From an uncultured Eubacteriales bacterium (GTDB lineage: Bacteria > Bacillota > Clostridia > Oscillospirales > Oscillospiraceae), in NCBI GenBank assembly GCA_900550615.1, contig URSX01000007.1, positions 1 to 35,388 of the forward strand: a stretch of 35,388 nucleotides of DNA, in the 5' to 3' direction. Shown piece after piece: positions 22,089-30,187 of this stretch. How positions within the stretch are numbered: position 1 is the stretch's first letter; the number at the start of each line of letters is the position of its first letter. The notes beneath the pieces were generated by a model. It was not told the DNA's origin, did no database searches, and saw nothing but the letters and a program-made list of their open reading frames with translations. Made by a program: the position numbers and the translations under genes.

Positions 22089-22892
22089 TCACTCCTTTAG
22101 TGTACTGTGTGATGCTTCCACTATAGCGCGCAGATCAACCGGCGTATCCGGTTCCGAGTCCTTTCGCAAAAAACCGAGATACTCGATGTTTCCTTCAGGA
22201 CCTCGTATAGGGGAATAAGTGATTCCACGCACTGTAAAGTGATTTTCCTTTGCATGGATCAGGAAGTTTTCCAGCACCTCCAGGTGTACAGTCGGATCCC
22301 GGACAACGCCTTTTTTCCCGACCTTGTCCCGTCCGGCCTCAAATTGCGGCTTGATGAGGCAGACGATCTCTCCGCCCTCCCGCAGCAGGCCATACAGCGC
22401 CGGAAAAATCAGCTTCAAGGAAATGAAGGACACATCCACCGACGCAAAATCCAATTCCTCCGGGATCTCCTTGTGGGTCAGGAACCGGGCATTTGTGCGC
22501 TCCATGCACACCACCCGCTCGTCGTTGCGCAGCTTCCAGTCCAGCTGACCGTAGCCCACATCCACGGCGTACACCGTCCGGGCTCCGTTTTGCAGCATGC
22601 AGTCTGTAAATCCGCCGGTGGATGCCCCGATATCCGCGCAAACCTTTCCCTGCAGAGCCAGCGGAAAAGTCTGCATGGCCTTTTCCAGCTTCAGCCCTCC
22701 GCGGCTGACATATTGCAGCGTCGCGCCCCGGATCTCGACCTTTGAATCATTGGGCACCATGGTGCCGGATTTATCGACGCGGCGTCCATCGACAAATACT
22801 ATGCCGGACATAATGGTGGCCTGCGCCTTCTGCCGGGAATCCAACAGACCGCGTTCGGTAAGCAATACATCCAGCCGTGTTTTATTGCTCAT
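22089..22892 (-). CDS. tlyA: TlyA family rRNA 2'-O-methyltransferase
   Basis: A 267-residue protein with an N-terminal S4 RNA-binding domain (RLDVLLTERGLLDSRQKAQA, about 5-24, to residue 65) and an FtsJ-like methyltransferase domain. The S-adenosylmethionine motif is ADIGASTGGFTDCML (about 87-101), with DVSFISL and CLIKPQFEAGR as later catalytic motifs. TlyA methylates cytidines in 16S and 23S rRNA. Its start overlaps the dxs stop by 4 nt, so the two are coupled. Confidence 0.94.
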   Translation of the reverse strand: MSNKTRLDVLLTERGLLDSRQKAQATIMSGIVFVDGRRVDKSGTMVPNDSKVEIRGATLQYVSRGGLKLEKAMQTFPLALQGKVCADIGASTGGFTDCMLQNGARTVYAVDVGYGQLDWKLRNDERVVCMERTNARFLTHKEIPEELDFASVDVSFISLKLIFPALYGLLREGGEIVCLIKPQFEAGRDKVGKKGVVRDPTVHLEVLENFLIHAKENHFTVRGITYSPIRGPEGNIEYLGFLRKDSEPDTPVDLRAIVEASHSTLKE

Positions 22893-24742
22893 TGCAGTGC
22901 CTCCTCAATGGATGCGGCCACCGAAGCGGCATCCAGGCCGGAGGCCCGGTAGAGCTGCTCCACACTGCCCTCCGCCGGGAGGACAGGACCGCAGTTTTTC
23001 AGCAGCAATCGATCCAGCTTCACACCCGCCTGGGCCGCCAGACACGCCACTTTTTCGCCGATGCAGCCGGTCTCCACGCAGTCCTCCAGAACCAGCAAGC
23101 GTGCGGCCCCTTTCAGCATTTGAGCTACTTCCTCCTCATGCAGTGGAGCGATCCTGTTCAGCTTGATCACCTGGACGGATATGCCTTTTTTCCCCAGCAG
23201 CTCCGCTGCCGCCAGGGCTTCATTTATGAGGATGCCATAGCTTAAAATCGTGGAATCAGAGCCGGCCCGCAGTCTGGTAAAGCACGCCGGAGCAGCCGAT
23301 GCAACATAGCATTTTTGACTACCGCGAGGGTACCTTATGGCTACCGGCCCGACTACCTGATAGACAGCATACCGCAGCATTTCCCGCAGCTCGGCAAAGC
23401 TGGCAGGACACAAAACCGTCATCCCCGGGATCACAGACAGAAACGCCGGGTCAAAGCAGCCGTGGTGGGTCTGCCCATCCGCCCCCACGAGACCCGCCCG
23501 GTCCACGCAGAAAACCACATGGAGCTGCTCGAGGGATATATCGTGGAGCAGCATGTCAAATCCACGCTGCAAAAAACTGGAGTACACGGCAAAGACCGGG
23601 ATAAGCCCCTGCTTGGCCATGCCGCCGGCCATGGCCACGGCGTGACCCTCAGCAATACCCACATCGAAAAACCGATCCGGCAGCTCCTTGGAAAATCCGG
23701 TGAGCCCGGTACCGGAGGTCATGGCGGCCGTGATGGCACAGATGCGCCGATCTGCCCTGGCCAGATCCAAAAGCGTATCTCCGAACACATCGGAAAACGA
23801 CTGTGCGTGCTCCTGCAGGGGCTTTCCTGTCACCGCGTCGAAGGGCGGCGTACCGTGGAAGCGCTCCGGATCCTGCTGGGCATAGGGATAGCCTCTCCCC
23901 TTCTCCGTCAGCACATGGAGAAGCACCGGTTCATTCTTCTCCCTGGCCCAGGTGAGCATCTGCGTCAGCTTCTGCACATTGTGGCCATCCACAGGCCCCA
24001 TGTAGGAAAAGCCCATTTTTTCAAACATAGTGCTCTCAGGCAGCAGGGTATTTTTAAGCCAATGCTTCACATGGGAGCTGGCCCGGTAGAGATTCTCCTT
24101 GACGGGATTGCCGTCTTGCAGCTTTTCTTTATACCATTTTTTGAAATTATTATACCCCTCCTGGGAACGCAGCCGGGACAGATGGTGGCTCAGACCGCCG
24201 ACATTAGCATCAATGGACATGCCGTTATCATTGAGTATTACGATCATGGGCTCCCCGGAAGCACCGGCATCATTGAGCCCCTCAAAGCTCAGGCCGCCGG
24301 TCATGGCTCCGTCACCAATGAGGGCGATGACGCTGTAATCCTCACAGAGCAACGTTCTGGCGTGGGCCATGCCCAAAGCAACAGACACAGAGTTGGACGC
24401 ATGGCCGGCCACAAAGGCATCGTGAACACTCTCATGAGGCTTTGGAAAGCCGGAAAGACCGCCCATCTGCCGCAAAGTACCGAAAAGTGATTGACGACCG
24501 GTGAGAATCTTATGCGGGTAGCACTGGTGCCCCACATCAAAGACCAGCCGGTCTCTGGAGGTATCAAACACCCGGTGGATGGCCACCGTAAGCTCCACCA
24601 CACCCAAGTTGGAGGCCAGATGCCCACCGGTCTTGGCAACACTCTTGATGAGAAACGCGCGAAGCTCCCGGCAAAGCTGCTCCACCTGTTCATTATTCAG
24701 ATTTTTTATGTCCTCCGGATTATGGATCTTTTCTAAAACCAA
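22889..24742 (-). CDS. dxs: 1-deoxy-D-xylulose-5-phosphate synthase
   Basis: A 617-residue thiamine diphosphate enzyme that condenses pyruvate and glyceraldehyde 3-phosphate, the first step of the MEP isoprenoid pathway. Motifs in order: SNLGVVELTVAIH, DVGHQCYPHKILTGR, the diphosphate site LIGDGAMTGGLSFEGLNDAG, the pyrimidine-binding FFDVGIAEGHAVAMAGGMA and the C-terminal transketolase-like domain. The start is a TTG at 24742 with GGAGGG 7 nt upstream. It is 14 nt downstream of oapA and in one unit with ispA upstream, so isoprenoid genes flank the OLE RNA on both sides. Confidence 0.97.
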   Translation of the reverse strand: MVLEKIHNPEDIKNLNNEQVEQLCRELRAFLIKSVAKTGGHLASNLGVVELTVAIHRVFDTSRDRLVFDVGHQCYPHKILTGRQSLFGTLRQMGGLSGFPKPHESVHDAFVAGHASNSVSVALGMAHARTLLCEDYSVIALIGDGAMTGGLSFEGLNDAGASGEPMIVILNDNGMSIDANVGGLSHHLSRLRSQEGYNNFKKWYKEKLQDGNPVKENLYRASSHVKHWLKNTLLPESTMFEKMGFSYMGPVDGHNVQKLTQMLTWAREKNEPVLLHVLTEKGRGYPYAQQDPERFHGTPPFDAVTGKPLQEHAQSFSDVFGDTLLDLARADRRICAITAAMTSGTGLTGFSKELPDRFFDVGIAEGHAVAMAGGMAKQGLIPVFAVYSSFLQRGFDMLLHDISLEQLHVVFCVDRAGLVGADGQTHHGCFDPAFLSVIPGMTVLCPASFAELREMLRYAVYQVVGPVAIRYPRGSQKCYVASAAPACFTRLRAGSDSTILSYGILINEALAAAELLGKKGISVQVIKLNRIAPLHEEEVAQMLKGAARLLVLEDCVETGCIGEKVACLAAQAGVKLDRLLLKNCGPVLPAEGSVEQLYRASGLDAASVAASIEEALQ

Positions 24743-24756
24743 CGTAAATCCCTCCG

Positions 24757-25302
24757 TTAACGGAACAAATGGAGCGCATTCATAATACGGGCAACACGAT
24801 AAACCACCTTTGTGGATTCCTCGATGGCTATGCGCTTAAAAAGGGCCTTGCCTCCAATAGTCAGGCCCGAAATAAGCGCCGTGACGCCGATGGAGATAAG
24901 GATCGTGGTGGTGGAAAAGCTGCGCTGCAGCTCCACAACGATCACAGCCGCCGTGGAGCCGCTGACAATACCGCAAATATCACCCACCACATCATTGCAA
25001 AGGGAGGAAACCTTATTGGACATATTCAGCAGACGAATGGCCTCCCGACCGCCCTTTTCCCTATGGGCCGCCATAGAATGAAACGGCCTGGGATCCGCCG
25101 CCGTGACGGCCACGCCGATCATATCGAACACAATACCCAGTGCGATGAAAATCACCAGCACCAAAATCGGGATCCATATGCCGCTATCCTCCAGCGCTGC
25201 CGAAGAACAAAAGCTCATAATGGCAGAAAGGGCCACCGCGATCAGAAAAACGCGCAGGGGCCACCGGTCTTTGGATTTTTTGTTTTTATTTGGGTCAGCC
25301 AA
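24757..25302 (-). CDS. oapA: OLE-associated membrane protein OapA (DUF21/CNNM-like)
   Basis: A 181-residue membrane protein. A basic N-terminus (NKNKKSKDRW) is followed by hydrophobic segments at about 17-35, 42-70 and 134-152, with a polar AADPRPFHSMAAHREKGG segment and the conserved-looking LLNMSNKVSSLCNDVVGDICGIVSG. The sequence resembles the membrane domain of CNNM/CorB-type (DUF21) magnesium proteins. Size (about 20 kDa), topology and position between the OLE RNA and dxs are those of OapA, which in Bacillus halodurans binds OLE RNA and brings it to the membrane. The start is a TTG at 25302 with GTGAGGG upstream. The name rests on context plus topology. Confidence 0.85.
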   Translation of the reverse strand: MADPNKNKKSKDRWPLRVFLIAVALSAIMSFCSSAALEDSGIWIPILVLVIFIALGIVFDMIGVAVTAADPRPFHSMAAHREKGGREAIRLLNMSNKVSSLCNDVVGDICGIVSGSTAAVIVVELQRSFSTTTILISIGVTALISGLTIGGKALFKRIAIEESTKVVYRVARIMNALHLFR

Positions 25303-25325
25303 AAATATCCCTCACTTATTAATAA

Positions 25326-25985
25326 TAAAAAGCTGAATGACGGCAGCGCCGATGATAAATCTTACGGCTTAGGTACGGGTTGGATTTCCCCACGGGTTAC
25401 CTCTCGTTGCCGATCAGGCGGTTTCCCATTAAACCCCGTGCCGCGGTGTTACCGACCGCGATACCCGACTGCCACTTAGTCCGCACTGCAACCCCACCGA
25501 CGCCCTTTGTGGGACAGCCTAGGTGATTTCCACTGCAGTCAAACCGTCTCTTAGCCTCTTTTGCAGAGGGGGTTTCAGAGGAATATCGGAGAACGTCCCT
25601 GGCCGGGGACGCTTCCGCTTGGCTCCCAAATCCACCCACTCCACGCAAGGCAGGCTACTCTGCACACAGCGTTCGCAGCCGGAAGGCTGGGTAGCACCGC
25701 ATTGCAGGTTCTCAATCTGCTTCGTACACAGGTCGCTTACCACCAGGGGAGTACGCCCGCGCACAAGAACAGGTCTCCACAAAAGCAGGGTCGGGTCTTC
25801 CATGCCATTGGAAGGCGCCCTACTCTTGCAGGCGCGGTAATTGGCCGCGCCTCCCTCCAGCACCCACCCCAAACTGGGCGTAAGAAGCAGGCACCAGAGG
25901 CTTCACAGTTGTGCCCTTTAAGGGATTTTTAGGCCCCTCTTACAAGGCGGCAGATCTGACTAGGATACTGCACCGTCATTCAGTA
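25326..25985 (-). ncRNA. ole: OLE RNA (ornate, large, extremophilic RNA)
   Basis: About 650 nt of GC-rich, gene-free sequence between ispA and oapA, the known site of OLE RNA. The 5' end CTGAATGACGG (25983-25973) is perfectly complementary to the 3' segment CCGTCATTCAG (25343-25333), closing the whole molecule, and the 3' strand is followed by CTTTTTATTATT. Many internal hairpins are visible, such as GGCGCGG..CCGCGCC, GTCCC..GGGAC, CAGCC..GGCTG and CCTC..GAGG. Purine-rich joining stretches such as GTAAGAGGGGCC and GGTAACACCGCGG look conserved. OLE RNA forms a membrane ribonucleoprotein with OapA and affects tolerance to alcohols, cold and magnesium in Bacillus halodurans. Open frames inside look like chance. 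I identified it from context, length and structure, without an alignment. Confidence 0.87.
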
Positions 25986-25992
25986 ATTACGT

Positions 25993-26021
25993 ATTTTATC
26001 ACAGTTCATTCAATTATACAA
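25993..26021 (-). promoter_or_regulatory. Promoter of OLE RNA
   Basis: On the minus strand TTGTAT (26021-26016), a 17-nt spacer and TAAAAT (25998-25993). The predicted start, near 25986, coincides with the first nucleotides of the closing helix of the RNA, which supports both calls. Confidence 0.75.
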
Positions 26022-26099
26022 TAGGTTTATGCAAATTGAATGGAATCGAAACGGTGGCGGGAGATGGCAAGGGGTGCGGTGCATGGGGTATTATTACGG

Positions 26100-26265
26100 A
26101 CTGCCACACCAGTGACGTCGGTCACTGGTTCGCAATGGCATGGTTTTTGACAAGGGGTGCAGTGCAAGTCCAGGCGTGCGACCGCGAGGGTCGCCCCTAC
26201 GGGGGGCATAGCAATGGGAGCGATGAGACGGGGTGTCGTGGACGCCGCCCCCTACGGGAGGTATA
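26100..26265. repeat. REP-like intergenic palindromes and direct repeats
   Basis: CCAGTGAC-GTCG-GTCACTGG (26109-26128) is a perfect palindrome framed by TGCCA and TGGCA. GCGACC..GGTCGC (26178-26194) forms a second hairpin. CGCCCCTACGGGGGGCATAG (from about 26192) recurs about 50 nt later as CGCCCCCTACGGGAGGTATAG. Such palindromic, GC-rich pieces are typical of repetitive extragenic elements in clostridial genomes. No gene is supported in 26022-26276. Confidence 0.6.
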
Positions 26266-26276
26266 GAAAACTTTCA

Positions 26277-26310
26277 TAAAAAAACGAGTACCCTGCACGA
26301 GATGCAGGGT
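26277..26310 (-). terminator. Terminator of the nusB-xse-ispA operon
   Basis: On the minus strand ACCCTGCA pairs with TGCAGGGT (26310-26303 and 26297-26290, loop TCTCG), followed by ACTCGTTTTTTTA. It lies about 20 nt after the ispA stop and separates it from the OLE unit. Confidence 0.85.
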
Positions 26311-26329
26311 GCCCGCTGGAATGTTCCAT

Positions 26330-27202
26330 TTACTTGTTGCGGCCCACCATACGGTCCGCCAGCTCCCAGAGGAATTCGTGATCCGGAATATCCCGGATGG
26401 CCTCCTTGGCGGCGGCTGTACACCGCTCCACCTCCCGGGCGCAGCCGTCCAGTCCCTTGAGGTCCACATAGGTGATCTTCCCCTCGTCCTTATCCGAGCC
26501 GATAGGCTTGCCGAACACGCTCTCGTCGCCTATCACATCCAGCATATCATCCCGGATCTGGAACGCCAGGCCCAGCTGCTCGGCAAAGAGAACGGCCTGC
26601 TGCCGCCAATACATGGGCATCCTGGAGGCCACACAGCCCAGCTCTGCGGCGGCAGAAATCATCGCCCCCGTCTTCAGCCGGTTGAGCATGGAAAGGCCAG
26701 CCTCATCGGCCACATGACATACAGTGTCCAGCACCTGACCGGCTACCATCCCCTCCCCGCCGCAGGCTTTTGCCAGAATCAGCGCCGCCTCAACGCGGTT
26801 TTCCGCAGAGAGGCCCCGGGCCTGCAGGATCAGGCGGAAAGCCTCCGGCTGCATGGCATCTCCCGCCAGCACCGCCAGGGTCTCCCCGTAAACCTTATGG
26901 TTGGTGGGCTTGCCCCGGCGCAGATCGTCATCGTCCATGCAGGGTAGGTCGTCATGGATCAGGGAATAATTATGCACCAGCTCCAGGGCGCAGGCATAGG
27001 GCAGGGCCAGCTGCCAGTCAATGCCGCCCAGGCGGGCAAACTCCAGCGTCAAAACGGGGCGAATCCGTTTGCCGCCGGCAAGGAGACTATAGCGGATAGA
27101 CTCCTGCAGCTTGCCATAGGGCTTGCCTTCCGCGGAAAATATCCCGTCCAGATAGGCCTCGATCGCCTCCTGATAGGCCGAGTAACGCTCCTGATAGTTC
27201 AT
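26330..27202 (-). CDS. ispA: Polyprenyl synthetase (farnesyl diphosphate synthase type)
   Basis: A 290-residue all-helical prenyltransferase that condenses isopentenyl diphosphate with allylic diphosphates, most likely giving farnesyl diphosphate. The first aspartate-rich motif is DDLPCMDDDDLRRGKPTNH (about 85-103), the second IRDDMLDVIGD (about 217-227); GGKRIRP and the final NK-rich end are conserved. The length fits IspA. It overlaps xseB by 4 nt. With dxs beyond the OLE RNA it supplies isoprenoid precursors. Confidence 0.95.
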   Translation of the reverse strand: MNYQERYSAYQEAIEAYLDGIFSAEGKPYGKLQESIRYSLLAGGKRIRPVLTLEFARLGGIDWQLALPYACALELVHNYSLIHDDLPCMDDDDLRRGKPTNHKVYGETLAVLAGDAMQPEAFRLILQARGLSAENRVEAALILAKACGGEGMVAGQVLDTVCHVADEAGLSMLNRLKTGAMISAAAELGCVASRMPMYWRQQAVLFAEQLGLAFQIRDDMLDVIGDESVFGKPIGSDKDEGKITYVDLKGLDGCAREVERCTAAAKEAIRDIPDHEFLWELADRMVGRNK

Positions 27203-27435
27203 AGGCTCTCCTCCTCGGATATAAATTCTCGTTCCACCGGCTCGCCATCCGGGCCGGGAATCAGCTTGACCACTTTTTGCCGGGCCGTATCCAGCTCTTT
27301 CTGGCAGGCGGTCAGCAGCTTGCTGCCCTCGGTAAAGAGTGCAAGGGACTCGCTGAGCGGCGCATCCCCCTGCTCCATAAGGGATACGATCTCCTCCAGA
27401 CGGGTCATATTTTCCTCAAAGGTCGGTTTTTTCAT
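27199..27435 (-). CDS. xseB: Exodeoxyribonuclease VII small subunit
   Basis: A 78-residue helical protein with the family pattern FEENMTRLEEIVSLMEQGDA followed by LSESLALFTEGSKLLTACQKEL. Several copies assemble along each large subunit of exonuclease VII. It overlaps xseA by 20 nt and ispA by 4 nt, so the three are translationally coupled. The C-terminal stretch after residue 60 is specific to this lineage. Confidence 0.93.
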   Translation of the reverse strand: MKKPTFEENMTRLEEIVSLMEQGDAPLSESLALFTEGSKLLTACQKELDTARQKVVKLIPGPDGEPVEREFISEEESL

Positions 27436-28639
27436 GGGCTCCCCCTCTCTCGGTCACTTGGCACTGCAGATCGCCTTGGGCAAGCTGCAGAAAGATACTT
27501 TCTCCCGGTTCCACCTGCGTGCTGCTGCGCAGGATAGTCTTGTCCGCCTTTTGCGCCACGCAGTAGCCACGGTGCAGAACACGCAGCGGACTCAGCGCAT
27601 CCAGCGATGCCGCTGCATGGGTAAAGCGGCGGGTATGGCCCTCTATCACGCGCTCCATAGCGGCAAGCAGCTTCTCCTGCGCATGATCCAGCTGCATGCT
27701 CCGGTCCTGCAGAAACGCCATGGGATCCGTCAGCACACGCTTATGCTGCAGTTCCCGCAGGCGGCGGTCATATCCGTCCAATCTGTGCTGCTGACTCCTG
27801 CACATGCGGGCACAGAGGGTTTGCAGCTTATGGCGAAGCTCCGCCTGATCCGGCACGGCGATCTCCGCCGCGTTGGACGGTGTAGACGCACGGCGGTCCG
27901 CTGCATAATCAGAGATGGTCACATCCGGCTCGTGCCCCACGGCGGAAATAACGGGAATGGCGGAATCATACACCGCGCGGGCCACAACCTCCTCGTTGAA
28001 GGCCCACAGATCCTCTATGGAGCCGCCGCCACGACCCACGATAAGCAGGTCGGCTGCCCGGTACCGGTTGGCGTAGCGAATGGCCGCGGCAATCTCCGCC
28101 GCAGCCCCCTCCCCCTGCACACGCACGGGAAGCAGAAGCACCTTGCTCAGTGGATACCGGCGGCCAAGGATGCGGATCATATCGTGAACAGCTGCCCCGG
28201 CGGGGCTTGTGATGATGGCGATGCGGCGGGGATAGGACGGCAGGGGTTTCTTGTGCTCGGGCGCAAAGAGGCCCTGAGCATAGAGCTTCTGCTTCAGCTG
28301 CTCAAAGGCAATGTGCAAATCGCCGATGCCGTCGGACACCAGGCGAGTGCAATAGAGCTGATAGGCCCCGTCCCGGGGATAGACGCTGACCCGGCCCGCG
28401 GCCACCACCTTCATGCCGTTTTCCGGGCGGAAGCGCAGGTACCGGGCGGAGCCGGCAAACAGCACGCAGCGCAGGGCGCTCTGCCCGTCCTTCAGCGTAA
28501 AATAGTGATGGCCGGAGGGATAGACCTTATAATTGGAGAGCTCACCCCGAACCAGGATACCGCTCAGCTCCGGCTGCCCCTCTATGAGCTGCTTGACAAG
28601 TTGATTGACCTCGCTGACATTGAATACGCGCTGCTGCAA
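27416..28639 (-). CDS. xseA: Exodeoxyribonuclease VII large subunit
   Basis: A 407-residue nuclease subunit that degrades single-stranded DNA from both ends. An N-terminal OB fold (about 1-100; VRGELSNYKVYPSGHHYFTLKD) is followed by the catalytic domain with ALITSPAGAAVHDMI-like IAIITSPAGAAVHDMIR, LIVGRGGGSIEDLWAFN and AVGHEPDVTISDYAADRRASTP. The start is a TTG at 28639 with GGAGGTGAGG upstream. It follows nusB after 56 nt, which hold a small hairpin. Confidence 0.95.
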   Translation of the reverse strand: MQQRVFNVSEVNQLVKQLIEGQPELSGILVRGELSNYKVYPSGHHYFTLKDGQSALRCVLFAGSARYLRFRPENGMKVVAAGRVSVYPRDGAYQLYCTRLVSDGIGDLHIAFEQLKQKLYAQGLFAPEHKKPLPSYPRRIAIITSPAGAAVHDMIRILGRRYPLSKVLLLPVRVQGEGAAAEIAAAIRYANRYRAADLLIVGRGGGSIEDLWAFNEEVVARAVYDSAIPVISAVGHEPDVTISDYAADRRASTPSNAAEIAVPDQAELRHKLQTLCARMCRSQQHRLDGYDRRLRELQHKRVLTDPMAFLQDRSMQLDHAQEKLLAAMERVIEGHTRRFTHAAASLDALSPLRVLHRGYCVAQKADKTILRSSTQVEPGESIFLQLAQGDLQCQVTERGGAHEKTDL

Positions 28640-28654
28640 AACCTCACCTCCGCC

Positions 28655-28685
28655 GAAAACAGGCAGAGCATTTCTGCCCTGCCTG
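28655..28685 (-). terminator. Weak hairpin between nusB and xseA
   Basis: On the minus strand CAGGCAGGGCA pairs with TGCTCTGCCTG (28685-28675 and 28670-28660, one G-U pair, GAAA loop) and is followed by TTTTCGG. The short T-run suggests partial termination or mRNA processing within the operon rather than its end. Confidence 0.5.
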
Positions 28686-28695
28686 AAATGCGAAT

Positions 28696-29145
28696 TTATT
28701 CCTTGATCTCTTCCCGCAGGAAGCTGCCCAGAATGCCGTTGACAAATTTTGCCACCTCGGGGGCATCGTACTTCTTGGCGATGGACACCGCCTCGCTGAT
28801 GGAGGCGCCATGGGGAATGTCCGGCATGTAGAGCATCTCGAACATAGCCACGCGCATAATGGCCGAGGCCACCAGGCTGATGCGCTCGAAGCGCCAGCCC
28901 TTGGCGTATTTCGCAATGTAGGAATCCAACTCCGCCGCATGCTCGCTGACTCCGCTCACAAGGCGGCGGATATAAAGCATCTGCTTTTCGTTGGGAACCT
29001 CCTCATACAGGGAGTACTCCGGAGCAAGATCCGAAAACGCCTCCGGCGAGAGCTGCTGGTCCAGAAATTCCGCAACGGGAAGGTCTGAAAAGCTCAGCTC
29101 GTAGGCAAGGTGTACCGCGATCTCTCTGGCTGTGTTTCGTGTCAT
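28696..29145 (-). CDS. nusB: Transcription antitermination factor NusB
   Basis: A 149-residue helical protein that binds boxA RNA with NusE (S10) during rRNA transcription. The N-terminal TRNTAREIAVHLAYELSF and the C-terminal ISEAVSIAKKYDAPEVAKFVNGILG are the recognised NusB ends. The middle part is a little longer than average (about 130-140). It follows the asp23-like gene by 32 nt in the conserved asp23-nusB-xseA-xseB-ispA order. A folD gene, often present here, is missing. Confidence 0.94.
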   Translation of the reverse strand: MTRNTAREIAVHLAYELSFSDLPVAEFLDQQLSPEAFSDLAPEYSLYEEVPNEKQMLYIRRLVSGVSEHAAELDSYIAKYAKGWRFERISLVASAIMRVAMFEMLYMPDIPHGASISEAVSIAKKYDAPEVAKFVNGILGSFLREEIKE

Positions 29146-29177
29146 ACCGATTTTTTCCTCTTCTCTCTTTTGTGGGA

Positions 29178-29537
29178 TCAGTCAAAGCAAATGCCGCCGA
29201 TCATTACATTCACGGCGCAGATGTTAAAACCTGTCATATCGTGCAGAGCCGTCAGCACAGACTGCTGCACCTTACCGGCTACGTCGGCCATGGCAAAGCC
29301 ATAGCGGATCATGACGTACAGCGTGATGGACAGGCCGCCTTCCGCAGGTTCAATGACGACGCCCTTGGCCGCCATCTTCCGGGCGGGCTTGAGATCACCG
29401 CCGGCGGCGCCCAGCATGGCGCTAACGCCCTCCGTCTCCAGGGCGGCCGCCGTTGCGATAGAGGCAACCACATCCTCGGAAATCTGAATGGCTCCGGCGG
29501 ATTCCTGCTGCGTGATATATTCTTTATTTTCAGCCAT
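29178..29537 (-). CDS. Asp23/Gls24 family envelope stress protein
   Basis: A 119-residue protein of the Asp23/DUF322 family: GAIQISEDVVASIATAAALE (about 15-34), then GVVIEPAEGGLSITLYVMIRYG and VAGKVQQSVLTALHDMTG. Members lie at the membrane through partner proteins or are cytoplasmic; one member usually stands before nusB in Clostridia. It is the first gene of the nusB-xse-ispA operon, with its own promoter. Confidence 0.93.
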   Translation of the reverse strand: MAENKEYITQQESAGAIQISEDVVASIATAAALETEGVSAMLGAAGGDLKPARKMAAKGVVIEPAEGGLSITLYVMIRYGFAMADVAGKVQQSVLTALHDMTGFNICAVNVMIGGICFD

Positions 29538-29583
29538 AGGTTCAGCGCTCCTTGCAAAGAATTGTTACGGATTATTCCATTGA

Positions 29584-29612
29584 AGTATACCATCCTGCAA
29601 GGAAAAATACAA
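29584..29612 (-). promoter_or_regulatory. Sigma-A promoter of asp23-nusB-xse-ispA operon
   Basis: On the minus strand TTGTAT (29612-29607), a 17-nt spacer ending in TGG and TATACT (29589-29584), about 47 nt before the ATG. It separates this operon from spoIIIAH. Confidence 0.75.
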
Positions 29613-29630
29613 CCCTTTTTTATATGTCCG

Positions 29631-30173
29631 TCAATCTGCTTCCAGAACTTTGATCTGATTGGGCGCGTAGCCGGTCTCCTGCACAACGATATCCATAATG
29701 CGGGCTACGTCGGTAGAGTCCAGACCGTCCTTATCCTCCACCACAACGCTGATGCTCTCGGCACCCATGAAGGCTACGCAGTCGGCGTACCCCTTGGCTG
29801 TGACCAGATTCTCGATCTGAGATTCGGACACCGTATAGCCCGCCAGCACCTGCAGAGTTTCGGCGGCCTCATTGAGAACAGACTGATCCGCCGTCTCGTC
29901 GGTGGAGGCATCCTTGAGCATGCTGATGGCATTATCCCGGGCCTGCTTGCGGCTGAGCCGGGCGGTGGAAAAATAATCGTCGCCGGTGGAGGTGACCTGC
30001 TCTGTACCCGAGCCGCTCTCCCCTGCCTTCTCACCGGACACCAGAGTGGACTCCCCCAATACCTTGGAGGTATCCTCCAGAGAACCGGCATAGCGCCAGT
30101 TCATATACACCGCCGCGCACACGAACAGCAATACCGTTGCCACCACCGCCCGCTTCTTCCAAACCTTTTTCAT
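29631..30173 (-). CDS. spoIIIAH: Stage III sporulation protein AH
   Basis: A 180-residue protein with an N-terminal membrane helix (about 9-25), a low-complexity serine/glycine/glutamate linker (about 40-65) and a C-terminal ring-building motif domain (about 70-180; SRKQARDNAISMLKDAS). In the mother cell membrane it meets forespore SpoIIQ to form the channel that feeds the forespore. The start is the ATG at 30173 with GGAGG 7 nt upstream. Last gene of the spoIIIA operon, 14 nt after spoIIIAG. Confidence 0.93.
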   Translation of the reverse strand: MKKVWKKRAVVATVLLFVCAAVYMNWRYAGSLEDTSKVLGESTLVSGEKAGESGSGTEQVTSTGDDYFSTARLSRKQARDNAISMLKDASTDETADQSVLNEAAETLQVLAGYTVSESQIENLVTAKGYADCVAFMGAESISVVVEDKDGLDSTDVARIMDIVVQETGYAPNQIKVLEAD

Positions 30174-30187
30174 AGTACGACCTCCTG

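Noticed and set aside
25519..25872. Open frames of about 105-123 codons on both strands in the OLE region
   Set aside because: They lack ribosome sites, have improbable composition, and overlap the paired, GC-rich RNA; chance open frames are common in such sequence.
26954..28831. 625-codon plus-strand frame
   Set aside because: It lies antisense to ispA, xseB and xseA, all of which have strong family motifs; it is a shadow caused by the GC-rich codon use.
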